From assembly GCA_002812745.2 (NCBI GenBank), contig NCSJ02000099.1, positions 1 through 64,000 on the forward strand: DNA of 64,000 nt, given 5' to 3'. A program made the position numbers and the translations under genes. The DNA comes from Scytalidium lignicola. Lineage: Eukaryota; Ascomycota; Leotiomycetes. Position 1 is the stretch's first letter, and each line of letters starts with the position of its first letter. The notes beneath the pieces were generated by a model, which made no database searches, was not told where the DNA came from, and saw only the letters and a list, made by a program, of their open reading frames with translations. Below are positions 48,056-59,537 of the stretch, piece by piece.

Positions 48056-49076
48056 ATGTCTCCTCCTTCGGCAATGACCCTAGAGAACGAGGCCACTGAG
48101 TCCCTCCCTGTGCGTGATGCTGCTCCCATGAAGAGAGTAGATCCACAAGAAACAGCATCTAATGGTGTGCAACCAAAACCTCCGGTATTCGAAGATAAAT
48201 ATAAGGAGCGAGCGTATCAGAAGGGCAGACTTGTGCTAGCGTTCCGTATCTTTGCGAAGCTGGGATTCGATGAAGGTATTGCTGGACATATTACCATGAG
48301 GGTAAGCTTACCCCAAAGTGGATTATAAATAGAAAAAAAAGAAACAAAAGGCTTAACTATGATTATAGGACCCTGTTGAACCAACTAGTTTCTGGGTGAA
48401 CCCATTTGGAGTTGCATGGCCGCTCTTAAAGTCATCAGACCTCATTCTTGTAGATAAGGATGGTAAAGTAGTCGATGGTGGACCTGTTCGACTCTTAAAC
48501 ATAGCAGGTAGTCTCCCTTTGGCCTTTCCATTTATTGTGCTTAGTGATACTTGAAATTAACAAAAGAATAATATAGCCTACATGATCCATCATGCAGTAC
48601 ACACTGCCCGCCCAGATATCAACTGCGTAGCTCATGCACACTCGATCTACGGCCGTGCATTCTGCGCTCTTGGTAGGCCACTAGAGATTATAACTCAAGA
48701 TGCTTGTGTTTTCTACAATGATATTGCTCTCTACAAGTCCTTCCGTGGAATTGTTCTTGGAGCGGAGGAAGGAATTGAGATAGCTGCCGCGCTCGGCAAC
48801 AAGAAAGCAGCGTTGCTGCAAAATCACGGGTTGCTTACTTGTGGCCAAACAGTTGAGAGCTGTGTACGATGGTTTATCGGTTTGGAAAATTGTTGCCATG
48901 CACAATTGATGGCTGATGCCGCTGCTGCTGGTAGAGGCCACGAGACTATTAAGATTGATGAGGCTGATGCTGAGTATACGTGGCGTGCTATTGGAAATGA
49001 GGACTCTGGCTTCTTTGGTTCTAAGCCGGCCTTTGATTTGATGGAACGTGAAGCAGCGGCTGATTATTTGCTGTAA
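48056..49076 (+). CDS. Class II aldolase/adducin-domain protein
   Basis: Exons 48056-48301, 48369-48507 and 48577-49076 give 294 aa. Members are zinc-dependent aldolases/epimerases or adducin-like proteins; many fungi have several of unknown substrate. The zinc-binding His pair is visible in AHAHSIYGR, and a further His in QNHGLLTCG. Other landmarks are GIAGHITMRDP, FWVNPFGV, SDLILVD, and a C-terminal ENCCHAQLMADAAAAG. The splice at 48507/48577 joins NIA to AYMIHHAVH in frame. The length and order are typical. The first 55 residues are variable and low in similarity. The substrate is unknown. It lies tail to tail with the hydrolase gene, only 112 bases away. Confidence 0.9.
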
Positions 49077-49188
49077 TTTGAGGATTACTAAAAATGGATC
49101 CTAAAAGATTGTTCATGTCATTAGTAGTATTAATGTGGTCTGAGTGTACGAAGCATGGAAAAAAAAATGGAGATATATCTAGCTATGA

Positions 49189-50434
49189 CTACCTTGAAGC
49201 AACATTCTCATAGAATAAGCTTATTGTTGAAGTGGTTTTCTCGGGTGCCTCTTCTGCTAGAAAATGGCCTATACCGTCCCCAATCGGTGTAATATTTAAT
49301 TTGCCACTACCCATCCACTCACTCCACACCTTCTCAAAATTATACCGTTTCCCAATGTAATCATCAGAGTATATAAGGAGCGTATCTATATCCAACTTCC
49401 TACCTTGTTCTTGGTCCTTTCTCTGCTCTTCGATGTCTTCCTGAGCGCCTGCTCTGTAATCATCGCAAGAAGCACGGATCACGGACTCTGGTTTGAAAGA
49501 ATCCATATACACTTTCATCGAATTGTTTGCATGGAATTTTTGCAGGCCTACACTGTTCTTCCCAAACCATTTTGTAAGGCATATCTCGACCCACTTATCC
49601 CCTCCTTGCGCTTTGATCACAGCTGTGGCAATCGAAACATTTGCCAAGAAAGGCCAGTGAAATGCACCAACAACGGCTGCTGGATTATTGAAAGTCTGCC
49701 ATTGAACAAGGCTAGGAACAATGTCCAGAAAAATAGTACCTAGTACCTTCATGTTTGCGTAACCCTTATCCACGCCAATGCGATGGCAAATTCGGGCACC
49801 GCGATCATGGCCGGCGATGACAATTGATTGTTGTTTATCATGCTGAAGAGCAGACCGCAGGCCTTGGAGTATTGCCTGTCCTACACTGCGCTTGTCATGA
49901 GGTCCTGCCAAGGAGGCACTTCGGCCGTAACCTGGGATCTGGATAAATATTAAAATTCTGGCAAAAGTTGAAAGTACGACGAAAGTGGGATTCACTCTCT
50001 CCTTACATCTGGAATGAATAACGGAATATCCTTGGGCAGCAATTCAACTACCTTTATATTTGTTAGCCTCAGTGTTCTTAATGTCTCTCAACGGGCTATA
50101 TGCTTACATGTCTCCACCTGATTTTCATTAGAGAATTATTAACTGAGAAATAATACAATGTGATAGAAAGAATCAAAAGGAGTGCTGGGTTTAGGAGGAA
50201 AAGTAAAGAAAACGCTCACATAAAATTCCTTAACGAACGATTAGCACTGATAATAGCTAACCTCATGACCCCATTATTTACTCACGATTGTGGATAACCG
50301 TGAATCAGGACCAAAATGGGCCGAGATTCCGCAATTTCAAGACCCCGATGGTAATAGAACAGATTGGTCGATTGGCTCGTATCACAAGTGTCCAAGCCTA
50401 AAGTCTTCATATAATCTACATCTGCGGAGTCCAT
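49189..50434 (-). CDS. Alpha/beta-hydrolase, haloacetate dehalogenase/epoxide hydrolase-like
   Basis: Four exons (50434-50286, 50117-50108, 50051-50007, 49938-49189) give 317 aa. The fold and motifs match fungal haloacetate dehalogenase/epoxide hydrolase relatives: oxyanion-loop HGYPQS, IPGYGRSA, the nucleophile elbow AGHDRGARICHR with Asp as nucleophile, a cap region with IKAQGGDKW, and the catalytic His in GIGHFLAEE. Exon 2 is only 10 bases (joining to give SWRH) but restores the expected PQSWRHVVELLPKDIP order. No signal peptide, so probably cytosolic. The natural substrate is not predictable. A splicing error at the micro-exon would break the frame. Confidence 0.85.
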
Positions 50435-51126
50435 CTTGACTTCTAATCTGCAGTATAGAAGAGACGTGCTTTATTTATTGATTGTGAATTGTAGGGGCTG
50501 TTGCAAGAAGTCTAAATGGTACCTAGTATGTGGATTTTAATTGAACTTCAAATACTTTTGTTCAATGGTTACCCCAAGAAGTACGGGTTGATCCCACCAG
50601 AGTAGAATGGGTGGGGCTTAGCAGCACGTGATATTATAATATAAAAGGTGGGGAAGTTTGCTTGTGTGGGTGATTAGATATGTCCATCTGGCATTGATAA
50701 TACTGTAAATTACAAAATGAAGAGATTGAATCGTCGGGGCTCGTGGATTGTTGAGGGTATACGGATTATGATTTTTTATACAAAGGTCCTTCTCATTAGA
50801 GCGGAGTTTGACTCATGCCTATTCTCAATATAGATGACGTATCCAGGAGATAGGACGCAACTTTCCAAGGACTACCCAAGTTATAAAATGTAGCTAGATA
50901 GAAGTCATAGACAGTCTAAACAAATGTTCATCTCCCCTGTTTCATTTTTGTAAATGTTCAGCAAAATAGGGGTGTTAATCACGTGCACTAGGTCTTTACG
51001 GGAAATAGTTCTTCCTAGCGCCCGCCCAAAGCTACCAATTTTGTGCATTTTATTATCGATAACGAGCAGACTCAGACCTCGAGTCATTCATAACATAACG
51101 CCTCAATTGACCTTCCACACCGAAAA
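50435..51126. promoter_or_regulatory. Divergent intergenic region between the hydrolase and Trm4/NSUN2 genes
   Basis: These 692 bases lie between two outward-pointing gene starts, so both promoters should be here. A CACGTG palindrome is at about 50626-50631 and another CACGTG at about 50989-50994. A TATA-like ATAATATAAAAGG is near 50640. These are only visible words, not tested sites. Confidence 0.4.
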
Positions 51127-53946
51127 ATGGGTCGCGGAGGTAAACGAGTAAGTATTAAATGCAGATTATTGTTCGATGTTCTAACATGCTATAGGGCGGA
51201 CGCGGTGGAGGGAGAGGCCGTGGTGGTCGTGGTGGCGGGGGAAGCAGAGGTCGTGGAGAGGATAACCGAGTTAGCTTTGACAAAGTTGAAAAGCATAATG
51301 AGAGGCTCGAGAGATTCTACAACTCTGTGCTTGGATTACCAGAGGAAGAAAGAGAAGACTTTTGGGCTGCTCTGAAACGAGAATTGCCTAACAGTTTTCG
51401 CTTTGCGGGTTCGAGAGGGTAACCTAGCGCTCGCCCTTCCCCCTCCTTTGACTTACGCTGACTGTCCCTCTGCTAGACACGCCCTTGCGGTACAGAAATT
51501 ATTAAAAGAACGATATATTCCTGAAATTTCTAAGATATCTCATTATGACGGGACTTTGGTGGAGCCGCCTAGGACCGTACCTTGGTATCCTGATGAGCTT
51601 GCCTGGTGGATGACTACACCAAAGAATGTGGTTCGACGTTTTCCGCCATTCGCAGCATTCCAGAAGTACCTAGTCTCAGAGACGAGCGTGGGAAACATCA
51701 GCAGGCAGGAAGTTGTGAGCATGATTCCGCCGCTGGTCATCGATCTCCAGCCCGGTATGACGGTCTTGGACATGTGCGCTGCGCCTGGAAGCAAAGCAGC
51801 CCAATTACTTGAAATGGTGCATCGTGGGGAAGAAGCACGAGTTCGAAAAGCATTGAGGAACTTTGCAAAGGAGGATGGCAGGGAAATGAGTCCTGGCGCA
51901 CAAGAAACTGGCGATGGAGCTGACGAACTGGACGCCGACTCGGGTGACTATGGACGTGCCACTGGACTGTTGATTGCCAACGATTCCGATTACAAGCGTA
52001 GCCATATGCTTATCCATCAACTGAAGCGTCTCTCTTCCCCAAATCTCATTGTTACAAACCACGATGCTACTATGTATCCGTCCATTAAGCTTCCTCCTAC
52101 TCCCAACAATCCTTCGCATAACCGATACCTCAAATTCGACAGAATCTTGGCGGACGTTCCCTGCTCTGGTGATGGTACACTGAGGAAGAATGTAAATTTA
52201 TGGAACGACTGGAATCCGGGCAACGCGCTCGGGCTCTATATCACACAAGTCCGAATTCTTGTCCGCGCTCTCCAAATGCTGAAAGTTGGAGGCCGAGTTG
52301 TTTATTCTACCTGCAGTATGAATCCGGTTGAGAATGAGGCTGTAATATTCTCAGCTATCGAAAGATGCGGTGGGCTTGACAAAGTCCAGTTACTTCCCAG
52401 CGATGATAAACTACCATTACTAAAACGAAAGCCTGGCTTGAAGAGTTGGTCCGTCATGGACAAGAGTGGTCGTGTGTGGGATTCTTGGGCAGAAGTACAG
52501 GAAGAGGTTGCAGCCAACGGTATGAGTGTTTACACAGATCGACTCTCCGAAGGGATGTTTCCCCCTCCTTCGGGGTCTTCAGCCACTCAAATTCCATTTG
52601 AGAGGTGTATGCGTGTTTATGCTTATCAGCAAGATACCGGAGGATTCTTCATTGCTATCCTCGAAAAGATGACCGAGTTTAGAGCTAAACCCGAATCAGA
52701 GCCGAAGAAAACCCAGACTGAAGCTCCTATCACTGCAATTGTGGATGAAATTGAGTCCAGCGGCCCTCCTGCAAATGGCGAGAGTGTCGTCCCACATATA
52801 GAGGCCGCCGATACACTCACACACCCACAGCCATCAGATCCTTCAAAAGATGGATCTCCTGCTGCCATCCAAAACCAACCCTTTGATGCTCCAGTAACAT
52901 TCGCCAAGCGCGCAGCCAGTGAAGTTGAAGATGAGGAGATTGACGCCTTGGAACGAGGCAAAAGACTTAAAACTAAGGAAGACCAACTAGTTGCTTGTGC
53001 CGGTATCAACGAAAGAGAGGTCCATTACCCACCTCCTCCCGGAGCAGAACTAGAGGAAACAGCACACAAATCCGAGGAAAGTAAAGCAGACATATCCCAT
53101 CTCACATCCAGACCAGTTGTCAAGAATAAGTCCGGCCAGCAATTCGAAGAGCCATTCAAATACATCCCTACCGATCATGCCGAAGTCCAAGCGGTAGTCA
53201 AGTTCTACAATCTCTCCCCTCGCTTCCCACGAGACAGGTTCCTCGTGCGAAATGCCATGGGCGAACCCGTGAAGACGATTTACTACACCTCGGCTCTCAT
53301 CCGTGACATCCTGACCGAGAACGAAGGTAAAGGAATCAAATTCGTACACGCTGGCGTCAAGATGTTCATGCGACAAGATGTCCAAGCGGAAGGCGTCTGC
53401 AAATGGAGAATCCAGTCCGAAGGCATGCCTATTCTAGAAGGATACGTAGGCGAAGAGCGCGTTATCAGACTCTACAAGAAGGAAACCCTTCGCAAGCTTC
53501 TGATTGAGATGTTCCCTAAGGTTTCGGGCGATGGGTGGAAGGAGCTGGGCGAGATCGGGGAGCATGTTAATAACATCGGTATGGGATGTTGTGTTCTCCG
53601 GATCGAACCGAATGGTGATGAGGATGGGTTTAGTGAACGGATGGTGTTGCCTTTGTGGAGGAGTCTTCATTCTTTGAATCTTATGCTTGCGAAAGAGGAT
53701 CGGTCTGCTATGTTGTTGAGGCTGTATAATGATACGACGNCTTTGCTTAATATTACTCAGTCGGCGGCGAAACGTGAGGCAAAGGGGGACGAGGTGAATG
53801 TGAAGGAGGGGGATAAAATTGATGGCAAGGAAGAAGATAGAGCAAATGGTAATGAAACGGAGGTTGGGACTGAAGCTGCTGAGGTACCAGCGCTATCTGA
53901 TACTAACGGGGTGGAGAGCGAGGCTGAGGTTGTCACTGAGGCTTAG
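51127..53946 (+). CDS. NCL1: tRNA/RNA cytosine-C5 methyltransferase, Trm4/NSUN2 type
   Basis: The enzyme makes 5-methylcytosine in tRNAs. Exons 51127-51147, 51195-51418 and 51477-53946 give 904 aa. The first exon is 7 codons and the start of exon 2 is an RGG-rich tract (GGRGGGRGRGGRGG), often RNA-binding. Landmarks: DMCAAPGSKAAQLLE (SAM motif I), LIVTNHDAT, and DVPCSGDGTLRK with the release Cys. The catalytic Cys is in YSTCSMNPVENEAVI. The C-terminal half carries a domain typical of the eukaryotic enzyme, and an acidic tail. An N at about 53740 does not shift the frame here. The second intron stays open when read through, so an unspliced ORF looks longer. Close to yeast Trm4/Ncl1 in order. 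Likely nuclear. Confidence 0.93.
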
Positions 53947-54649
53947 TTGACTGAGGAATCAACGACTAGCCGCATAGAAAAGGTCAAGGTTCAAAAGTTT
54001 CATTTTGTTTTTCATTGTATATATCTTGATTATGACAAACAAAACAAGGATAGAGAAGATCACCCCGCCGTCCCCCAACCGACACGTGTTATTAAGCCTG
54101 TGATATGGTTGTAGAATACTATGTCTTGATACATAATCCAGACAGAAAAGGAAAAGGCTTTCTCGCGCAACCAAAATGCTTCTCGTCCCCCTGGTAAAAA
54201 TGTGACTAAAACCGACCTCCTATGCAATGATTCAATAGGAAAGAGTAGCAAGGAAAATAAAAATGGTGAAACGCCAGAAGTGCAACAATATTTCGTGATG
54301 TTGCTAAAAAAGTAATGTCAAATCTCAAAGACTAAGATGTAAATGCCATGATCGTGACGTCGTTAAAATGTCCTCCTATTATTAATAATTGCCCTGTCCT
54401 CGCATAGATCGCCTGGAGGTGATGTTAGGATTCGAACACCCTGAATCGCGGGAGATAATATCCAACCATGNTTTTTTTTTAATTACAGGTAGCTTCAATA
54501 TTGTTGTTTGGTGGTGGCTTGATCCATTTCCTTTCCTTCTTTCTATAATCCAAAGTCATCTTCATTCGTAATTATATTACTCGAGAGTGGAGTGTATGCT
54601 CGGTTATTGTCTTCCAGCCAGATCACCTTCTTACAGATACATCGTGGCC
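53947..54649. other. Intergenic between convergent genes
   Basis: About 700 bases. It should hold the 3' UTRs of the methyltransferase and of the next minus-strand gene. An N precedes a T run at about 54471. A tRNA-like TTCGAA arm on the minus strand near 54425 was examined and rejected. Confidence 0.45.
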
Positions 54650-55599
54650 TCAATATCCTGAATATCCGAAGACTGGAGGTGGAGGTGCGTATGCTGGACC
54701 GGGTCTCCTCTCTCTCCTGCTGACGATGGGGCTGCCACCTGCGACAAGTGTTTGTGACGTCCTCCTTCTGTCTCTGTCTCTGTCCCTGTCTCTTTCCCTT
54801 TCCCGTTCCCTTTCTCTTTCCCCACCGCCCGGCGTTGGTTCTCTTAGTCTAACCTTCCTCCCACCTCCACCGGTGAGTGCACTCAATGGCGGGTCTCTGA
54901 CAGCAGGCTCGTCGTCGCTTGGGAGGTTTAAATCTACTAAGCCATAGAAATACTCGAGGACTTCGGGGTACCTTTGTACAGAGGCCCGCCAGTCTTCGTC
55001 AATTCCTCGTTTCAATTCGGCGTCTGCAGCGGCAATTTCGGTTGGGTGAGGCCGTGCGTGGTAGTAGTATGAAGCGCGCTCGGTAATGCGGTGGATTTGG
55101 GCTGCGTGTGCCTCTTTGCGGCGGTTTGTGAGGTGGGAAAAGTAGTCCAGAATGTAGTCTTGGGCATGTGCGCGGACCCAGGATCTAGAGAAGGATTCAA
55201 GATTGAGTAAGCAAGACATAAAATAGCACACAATGTGAGAAGCTGAGGGGAAATCGTACCGAATGTCATTCAGCACCGAATTCATCATTCTTTGCTCGGC
55301 TTGCCGTACGGCTACATCGAGACCTTTGGCTTCGCAGTCGCATTGTGCAATTGCAGGCTTGCTGCAGATAGCACAGTCGGGATCCATGACTTGGACGGGT
55401 CGTTGCGTCCTGGGATCCTTGATTAACATGGCTCCCCATCGACATATGGATTTGAATAAGGTGGGGTTTTGCGGCGGGTTCTAGAGGGACAGAGATCAAA
55501 CGGAGAGAAGAGGGGATGGGGGAGCATTGAGTTCATATTCTCCACAGGAAGCCCTCCGTCAGTATAGAACGAGGCATTAGACACGATCATCTGGTCCAT
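54650..55599 (-). CDS. Conserved fungal protein of unknown function with Cys-rich start and RE/RD repeats
   Basis: The model is exon 1 at 55599-55546, exon 2 at 55480-55260 and exon 3 at 55184-54650 (269 aa). All joins keep frame, the second giving NDIRSWVRAHAQDY. Visible: GGLPNPPQNPTLFKSICRWG, a Cys cluster DPDCAICSKPAIAQCDCEAKG, a helical middle (DYILDYFSHLTNRRKEAHAA), and a tail with alternating RE then RD repeats from a TCTCTG-type microsatellite at about 54765-54830. The end is Pro/Tyr-rich. I do not recognise the family, though the sequence reads as conserved. The first exon is the least certain; another 5' exon could exist near 55740. Likely nuclear or cytosolic, without membrane or signal segments. 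Confidence 0.65.
54765..54830. repeat. TCTCTG/TTCCCT microsatellite inside a coding region
   Basis: An imperfect hexamer tract encodes the Arg-Glu and Arg-Asp repeats at the C-terminus of the unknown minus-strand protein. Length variation in steps of six bases would preserve the frame. Confidence 0.8.
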
Positions 55600-57139
55600 A
55601 TACCGACCACAGGTCGTTTGTAGGATTGTAGGGAAGAGAGATGAAGTGAGGTGCGTCGTGGTTGTGGTTGTGGGGAGGGGAGAGAAAAGAAAGAAGGGAA
55701 CGAGACATCATCACACTTACCTTGGATGAATGACTTGAAAGACACCCACATGCACTTGTGGAGGAACTGACGGGGCAGGATCACATAAAAAAGTACTTAT
55801 GCTAGTGAGCAGGTCGTCACGATGGTTGTCTGGACCGGATTTGAATTATCGACACCGGTGTCGTCGTCCGAACAGAACTGGCTGAATGAACGATTAGTGC
55901 TGGATAGTTGGTTAGTTAGGAAAGAAGAAGAGCAGAAGACTGCGTAGGTAGCAAAACACCGTCGTTTCAAAGCAGGTCCAGCCCAAGAAGCGGATAACAG
56001 CGAGAGCCCGTCCAGTCTGGTTTGGTGCAGGACGGACAGCAGAGAGAAGCGGAGAGCGGAGGCTCTTGGAAGGTGGATCACCCCCAATCCGACGAGTCCC
56101 AGGTCATGCTCTTGCACCGCGCCGAGTATCATAGGTGCCAAAGGTGGCATCCAGCGAAGTTCGTGCGGTCATGATGCATGCTTGTTGTCGTGGCTCGAGT
56201 GCGCGCTGTCGCCGCCGCATCGAGCTGCTCGCTGCTTTGAGACTTTTGCTTTGCGGGTGTGTTCTGGTGATCTGGTGGCGTGGTGGGATCTCCTGCCCGC
56301 GTTGAATCTCTTGAGAGTGCTCTTGAGCGCTGCTGGCGTCTGCTTTCACGCCCACGCTTCCCTCGACGGAGATCTGACCAGCGCCGAAGTCCTTAAAGCA
56401 GCGTTGCATATTCTAACTTGTAGCTGCTGCAGCAACCACCAGCTGCATGATACCGGACAGCAGCAGCAAAGCAATTAGGACTCGGACAAGTATAGCGCAA
56501 GAGCCCGTAAGACGATGCTGCAAGGCAACAAAGACCGGACGGGGCGATGAGACTTGCTCCAGTGATTAACACATCATTAGTCGCAGGGCATCAAAGAGTC
56601 CCCATCCTCCCTGTTCACCGCTTGTCTCCTCTTTGCAGTGGTTGGAACCTGGGAGTTTATGCGCGTGGGAGAGCGACAATTGACTGTAAACAATGAGCTG
56701 TACGAAGGGATCAAGACACCCGTCAGCTTCGTGTAGAGCCCAAGTAGCATGATCCAGAGCCACAGCAGAAGCACAGTACATCGGCACACACAGCTGAGTA
56801 CAGATGTACAGCAGAGTAAAGCACACGACAACATCAGATGGACATTCAAATCATTTGTTCTCGAGGCGTCGATGGCTTCGTTCCGTGACTTTGTACGGGT
56901 AGCGACAGAGACCGCGTATGGTAAACAGAACTCGAGTACGGTAGCCTACATATTTAAACAATGCAGTTCTTATCAGATCGGAATTTTTGAATTTTCGATA
57001 TCTCGACTTCTCAATATCACCGGCCATTCTCCCGTCTTCAATATTCCTCGAGCAGTAGCGAAAACAATTGCTGGGATTGCTGTCTGGTACGGTTCAGCAA
57101 GCCCTTGGCATTTTGCTTCGTAATCATCTACCCGTGATT
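55600..57139. other. Intergenic between divergent genes
   Basis: About 1.5 kb between two outward-pointing starts. It contains CTG/CAG-rich stretches around 56200-56470 but no convincing gene; a 5' exon of the unknown gene near 55740-55784 is possible. Both promoters should be here. Confidence 0.45.
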
Positions 57140-58804
57140 ATGTCCAAGAGATGCGTTTCTCTCACTACAACATGGACTCCATTCCTCTACCCGTTCCTCC
57201 TCTCAAGCATTGCCCGAACCACCACCACCTCACCAACCGCATCTAAGCTGGGCCAGAAGCTCCTTCGAGCCCAAATCCGACAGACCAGACAACAAAGCAC
57301 TCTTGCAGAGCCATCTGCACATCCTGCGCACAGCCACAACCATGATCCCCACCTCAACCCATCACCAACAGACTACACCCTCCCCGTCTTCACGGACCGC
57401 TGCACTGTCACTCTACATGCCGGCTCTGGTGGCCACGGCTGCATCTCATTCTTGCGAGAGAAGTACATAGCCGCAGGCCCTGCAAACGGAGGCGATGGCG
57501 GCAGTGGAGGAAATGTCTACATCCAAGCCGTCCGGGGAGAGACATCCCTTCATAAGCTCGCCCGACGCAACATCCTCCGCGCAGGACGAGGCAAAAATGG
57601 ACAAGGCAAGTCTAGAGGTGGAGAACGAGGCGAAGACATCATCATCCAGGTACCCGTCGGTACAGCGATACGAGAAATCGAACGCGTAGACCCTATTGCA
57701 ATCGACGAGGAAAAACGAAAGATAGAGGCGGGGAAACTTGACGGCTTGGATCTCAACGGCCCTTATAAATGGTCCCGCGACAAATGGCTTCTCTATCCAG
57801 CCCTGACACCCGAGGATATCGCAGCAGCAGAGTTCCCGACCCTCCCTCGCGCACGGAAATCCGCTCTTGTAATGGCGCAGGTCGCCGCACCTATCCAACT
57901 TGACCTCTCTTCGCCCATGGAGACACCTGTTCTTCTCGCAGCTGGCGCTGTAGGCGGCCTAGGCAACCCTCATTTCGTTACCAAGAGCGTCCCCAGACCG
58001 AAATTCGCTACCAGAGGAGAGGAAGGCATGAAGATTGTGCTGGAGCTGGAGCTGAAGCTTTTGGCTGACGTTGGGCTCGTTGGGTTGCCAAATGCAGGGA
58101 AAAGCACGCTTTTGAGGAGTTTGTCGAAGAGTCGGGCCCGGGTTGGGAATTGGGCCTTCACGACCTTGCAGCCTAACATTGGCACTGTTGTGATTGATGA
58201 TTTCAGGGGTCGCCCGAAGACCACCTCTGCCAGCAACGGCGAACCTAGAACCGGCTTCACGATTGCTGATATTCCTGGACTGGTCGTCGATGCGCATCTT
58301 GATAGGGGGCTGGGCATAAGTTTTCTACGACATGTGGAGCGCGCTGCCGTTCTCGCTTTTGTGGTCGATCTGGACGCTGGAGATGCGGTTGAGGCACTGA
58401 AGGGATTATGGAAAGAAGTAGGGCTCTACGAAAAGATGAAGGATGTGCAGGAGAAGGAAAAGGAAATAGAGGCTCTGGACTCAGTGGTCCAGTGGAAGCC
58501 ATTCGGATCCGAAACGACTATCGTCGTGGAGCCTAATGTGAATATCTCAACTCCCGTCCCGCTCCCGCCTATTGCGCAGAAACCTTGGTTTGTTGTAGCC
58601 ACAAAAGCAGATTTACCGGATACGAAGGAGAATTTCGAGCGCTTGAGAGCCTATCTTGAGGATATTTCGAGCGGGACAGAGCCTCATCCTTCTGGATTCA
58701 AGGAAGCATGGGCCGGTAGGGTAGAAGGTATCCCTGTCAGTGCGATTAATGGCCATGGGGTTGAGAAGATTACAGATTGGACTCTGAATTTGCTGGATGG
58801 CTAG
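57140..58804 (+). CDS. MTG2: Mitochondrial Obg-family GTPase (Mtg2-like)
   Basis: Obg GTPases help assemble the large ribosomal subunit; the fungal Mtg2 acts in mitochondria. The intronless gene gives 554 aa. The N-terminus is Ser/Thr/Arg-rich without acidic residues (MSKRCVSLTTTWTPF, then QTRQQS), as expected for a mitochondrial import signal. The glycine-rich Obg fold starts FTDRCTVTLHAGSGGHGC and has GGDGGSGGNV and GRGKNGQGKSRGGERG. An insertion of about 100 residues (around YKWSRDKWLLYPALTPED) splits it. The G domain has G1 GLPNAGKST, G2 FTTLQPNIG, G3 DIPGLV, G4 TKADL and G5-like VSAIN. ATG 57140 is the first in frame; upstream codons lack a Met. Confidence 0.93.
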   Translation: MSKRCVSLTTTWTPFLYPFLLSSIARTTTTSPTASKLGQKLLRAQIRQTRQQSTLAEPSAHPAHSHNHDPHLNPSPTDYTLPVFTDRCTVTLHAGSGGHGCISFLREKYIAAGPANGGDGGSGGNVYIQAVRGETSLHKLARRNILRAGRGKNGQGKSRGGERGEDIIIQVPVGTAIREIERVDPIAIDEEKRKIEAGKLDGLDLNGPYKWSRDKWLLYPALTPEDIAAAEFPTLPRARKSALVMAQVAAPIQLDLSSPMETPVLLAAGAVGGLGNPHFVTKSVPRPKFATRGEEGMKIVLELELKLLADVGLVGLPNAGKSTLLRSLSKSRARVGNWAFTTLQPNIGTVVIDDFRGRPKTTSASNGEPRTGFTIADIPGLVVDAHLDRGLGISFLRHVERAAVLAFVVDLDAGDAVEALKGLWKEVGLYEKMKDVQEKEKEIEALDSVVQWKPFGSETTIVVEPNVNISTPVPLPPIAQKPWFVVATKADLPDTKENFERLRAYLEDISSGTEPHPSGFKEAWAGRVEGIPVSAINGHGVEKITDWTLNLLDG

Positions 58805-59537
58805 ATTTAGATTCGTTGTATGACTAGTGTACGGCTGGGCAGGTAAATCTTTGTATCATCATATGGGATTTAGAGATTAGGCTTGGCTGGGAAATTGTGT
58901 ATTATAGAAACGTATATATGTATTATATCATGGGTGATAGGTCCTTGAAAGAGGTTACCAAAAAAAAAAACTCTAGAGGCCAACTCATTACCAGGATGAG
59001 GAGATGGTCTAAAATGAAATATATATTCAATTCGCACGTACTCAGCTGTCTTCCTCTTTTATACTATCATACCATCGTTGCTTTCACACCAGATATATGA
59101 ACTTGTATAATAATAATATAATGTGGATAACTACAGCTAAACGAAAGATGCCACGTGGTATAAACATAGTGGAGACGTGCAACATGGGGCGGTGGGAAGC
59201 TTAGGCTCCCGTAACAATAATACAAGAAAGAGAACTTTTATACTGGAATTTAATAATGATGATGATGATGATGATGATTCCACTCTAACCAGTCAATCAT
59301 GGATAATAATGCATATAAACCCGCAGGGATAAACTAAATGCTTACTGAAAAACCGACCATGGTGCCGAAAAGGGGGCAAAAAAGGACCACGGAAATATGC
59401 CTGCTATATAAGGGTATCGCAGGCTACAACGCTAGGTCAAGACAAAGAATACCCATACTTTTTTCATCCGACCCTCCAACCCGCTTTTTTTGAGCCTCTT
59501 CTCACCTCCCCCTTTTGAAATTCTACTCCCAGTTATC
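58805..59537. other. Intergenic between convergent MTG2-like and BFR1-like genes
   Basis: About 730 bases, with the 3' UTRs of both genes. It contains a GAT trinucleotide tract of about seven units near 59258-59278. Nothing else was recognised. Confidence 0.5.
59258..59278. repeat. GAT trinucleotide microsatellite
   Basis: About seven GAT units in the intergenic space between the MTG2-like and BFR1-like genes. Non-coding. Confidence 0.85.

Noticed and set aside
51403..53946. One uninterrupted 847-codon ORF as the whole methyltransferase gene
   Set aside because: It reads through a 58-base intron; splicing to the two upstream exons gives the conserved N-terminus.
54390..54480. tRNA-like sequence with TTCGAA on the minus strand
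   Set aside because: The T-arm stem does not pair well and no matching acceptor or anticodon arm was found.
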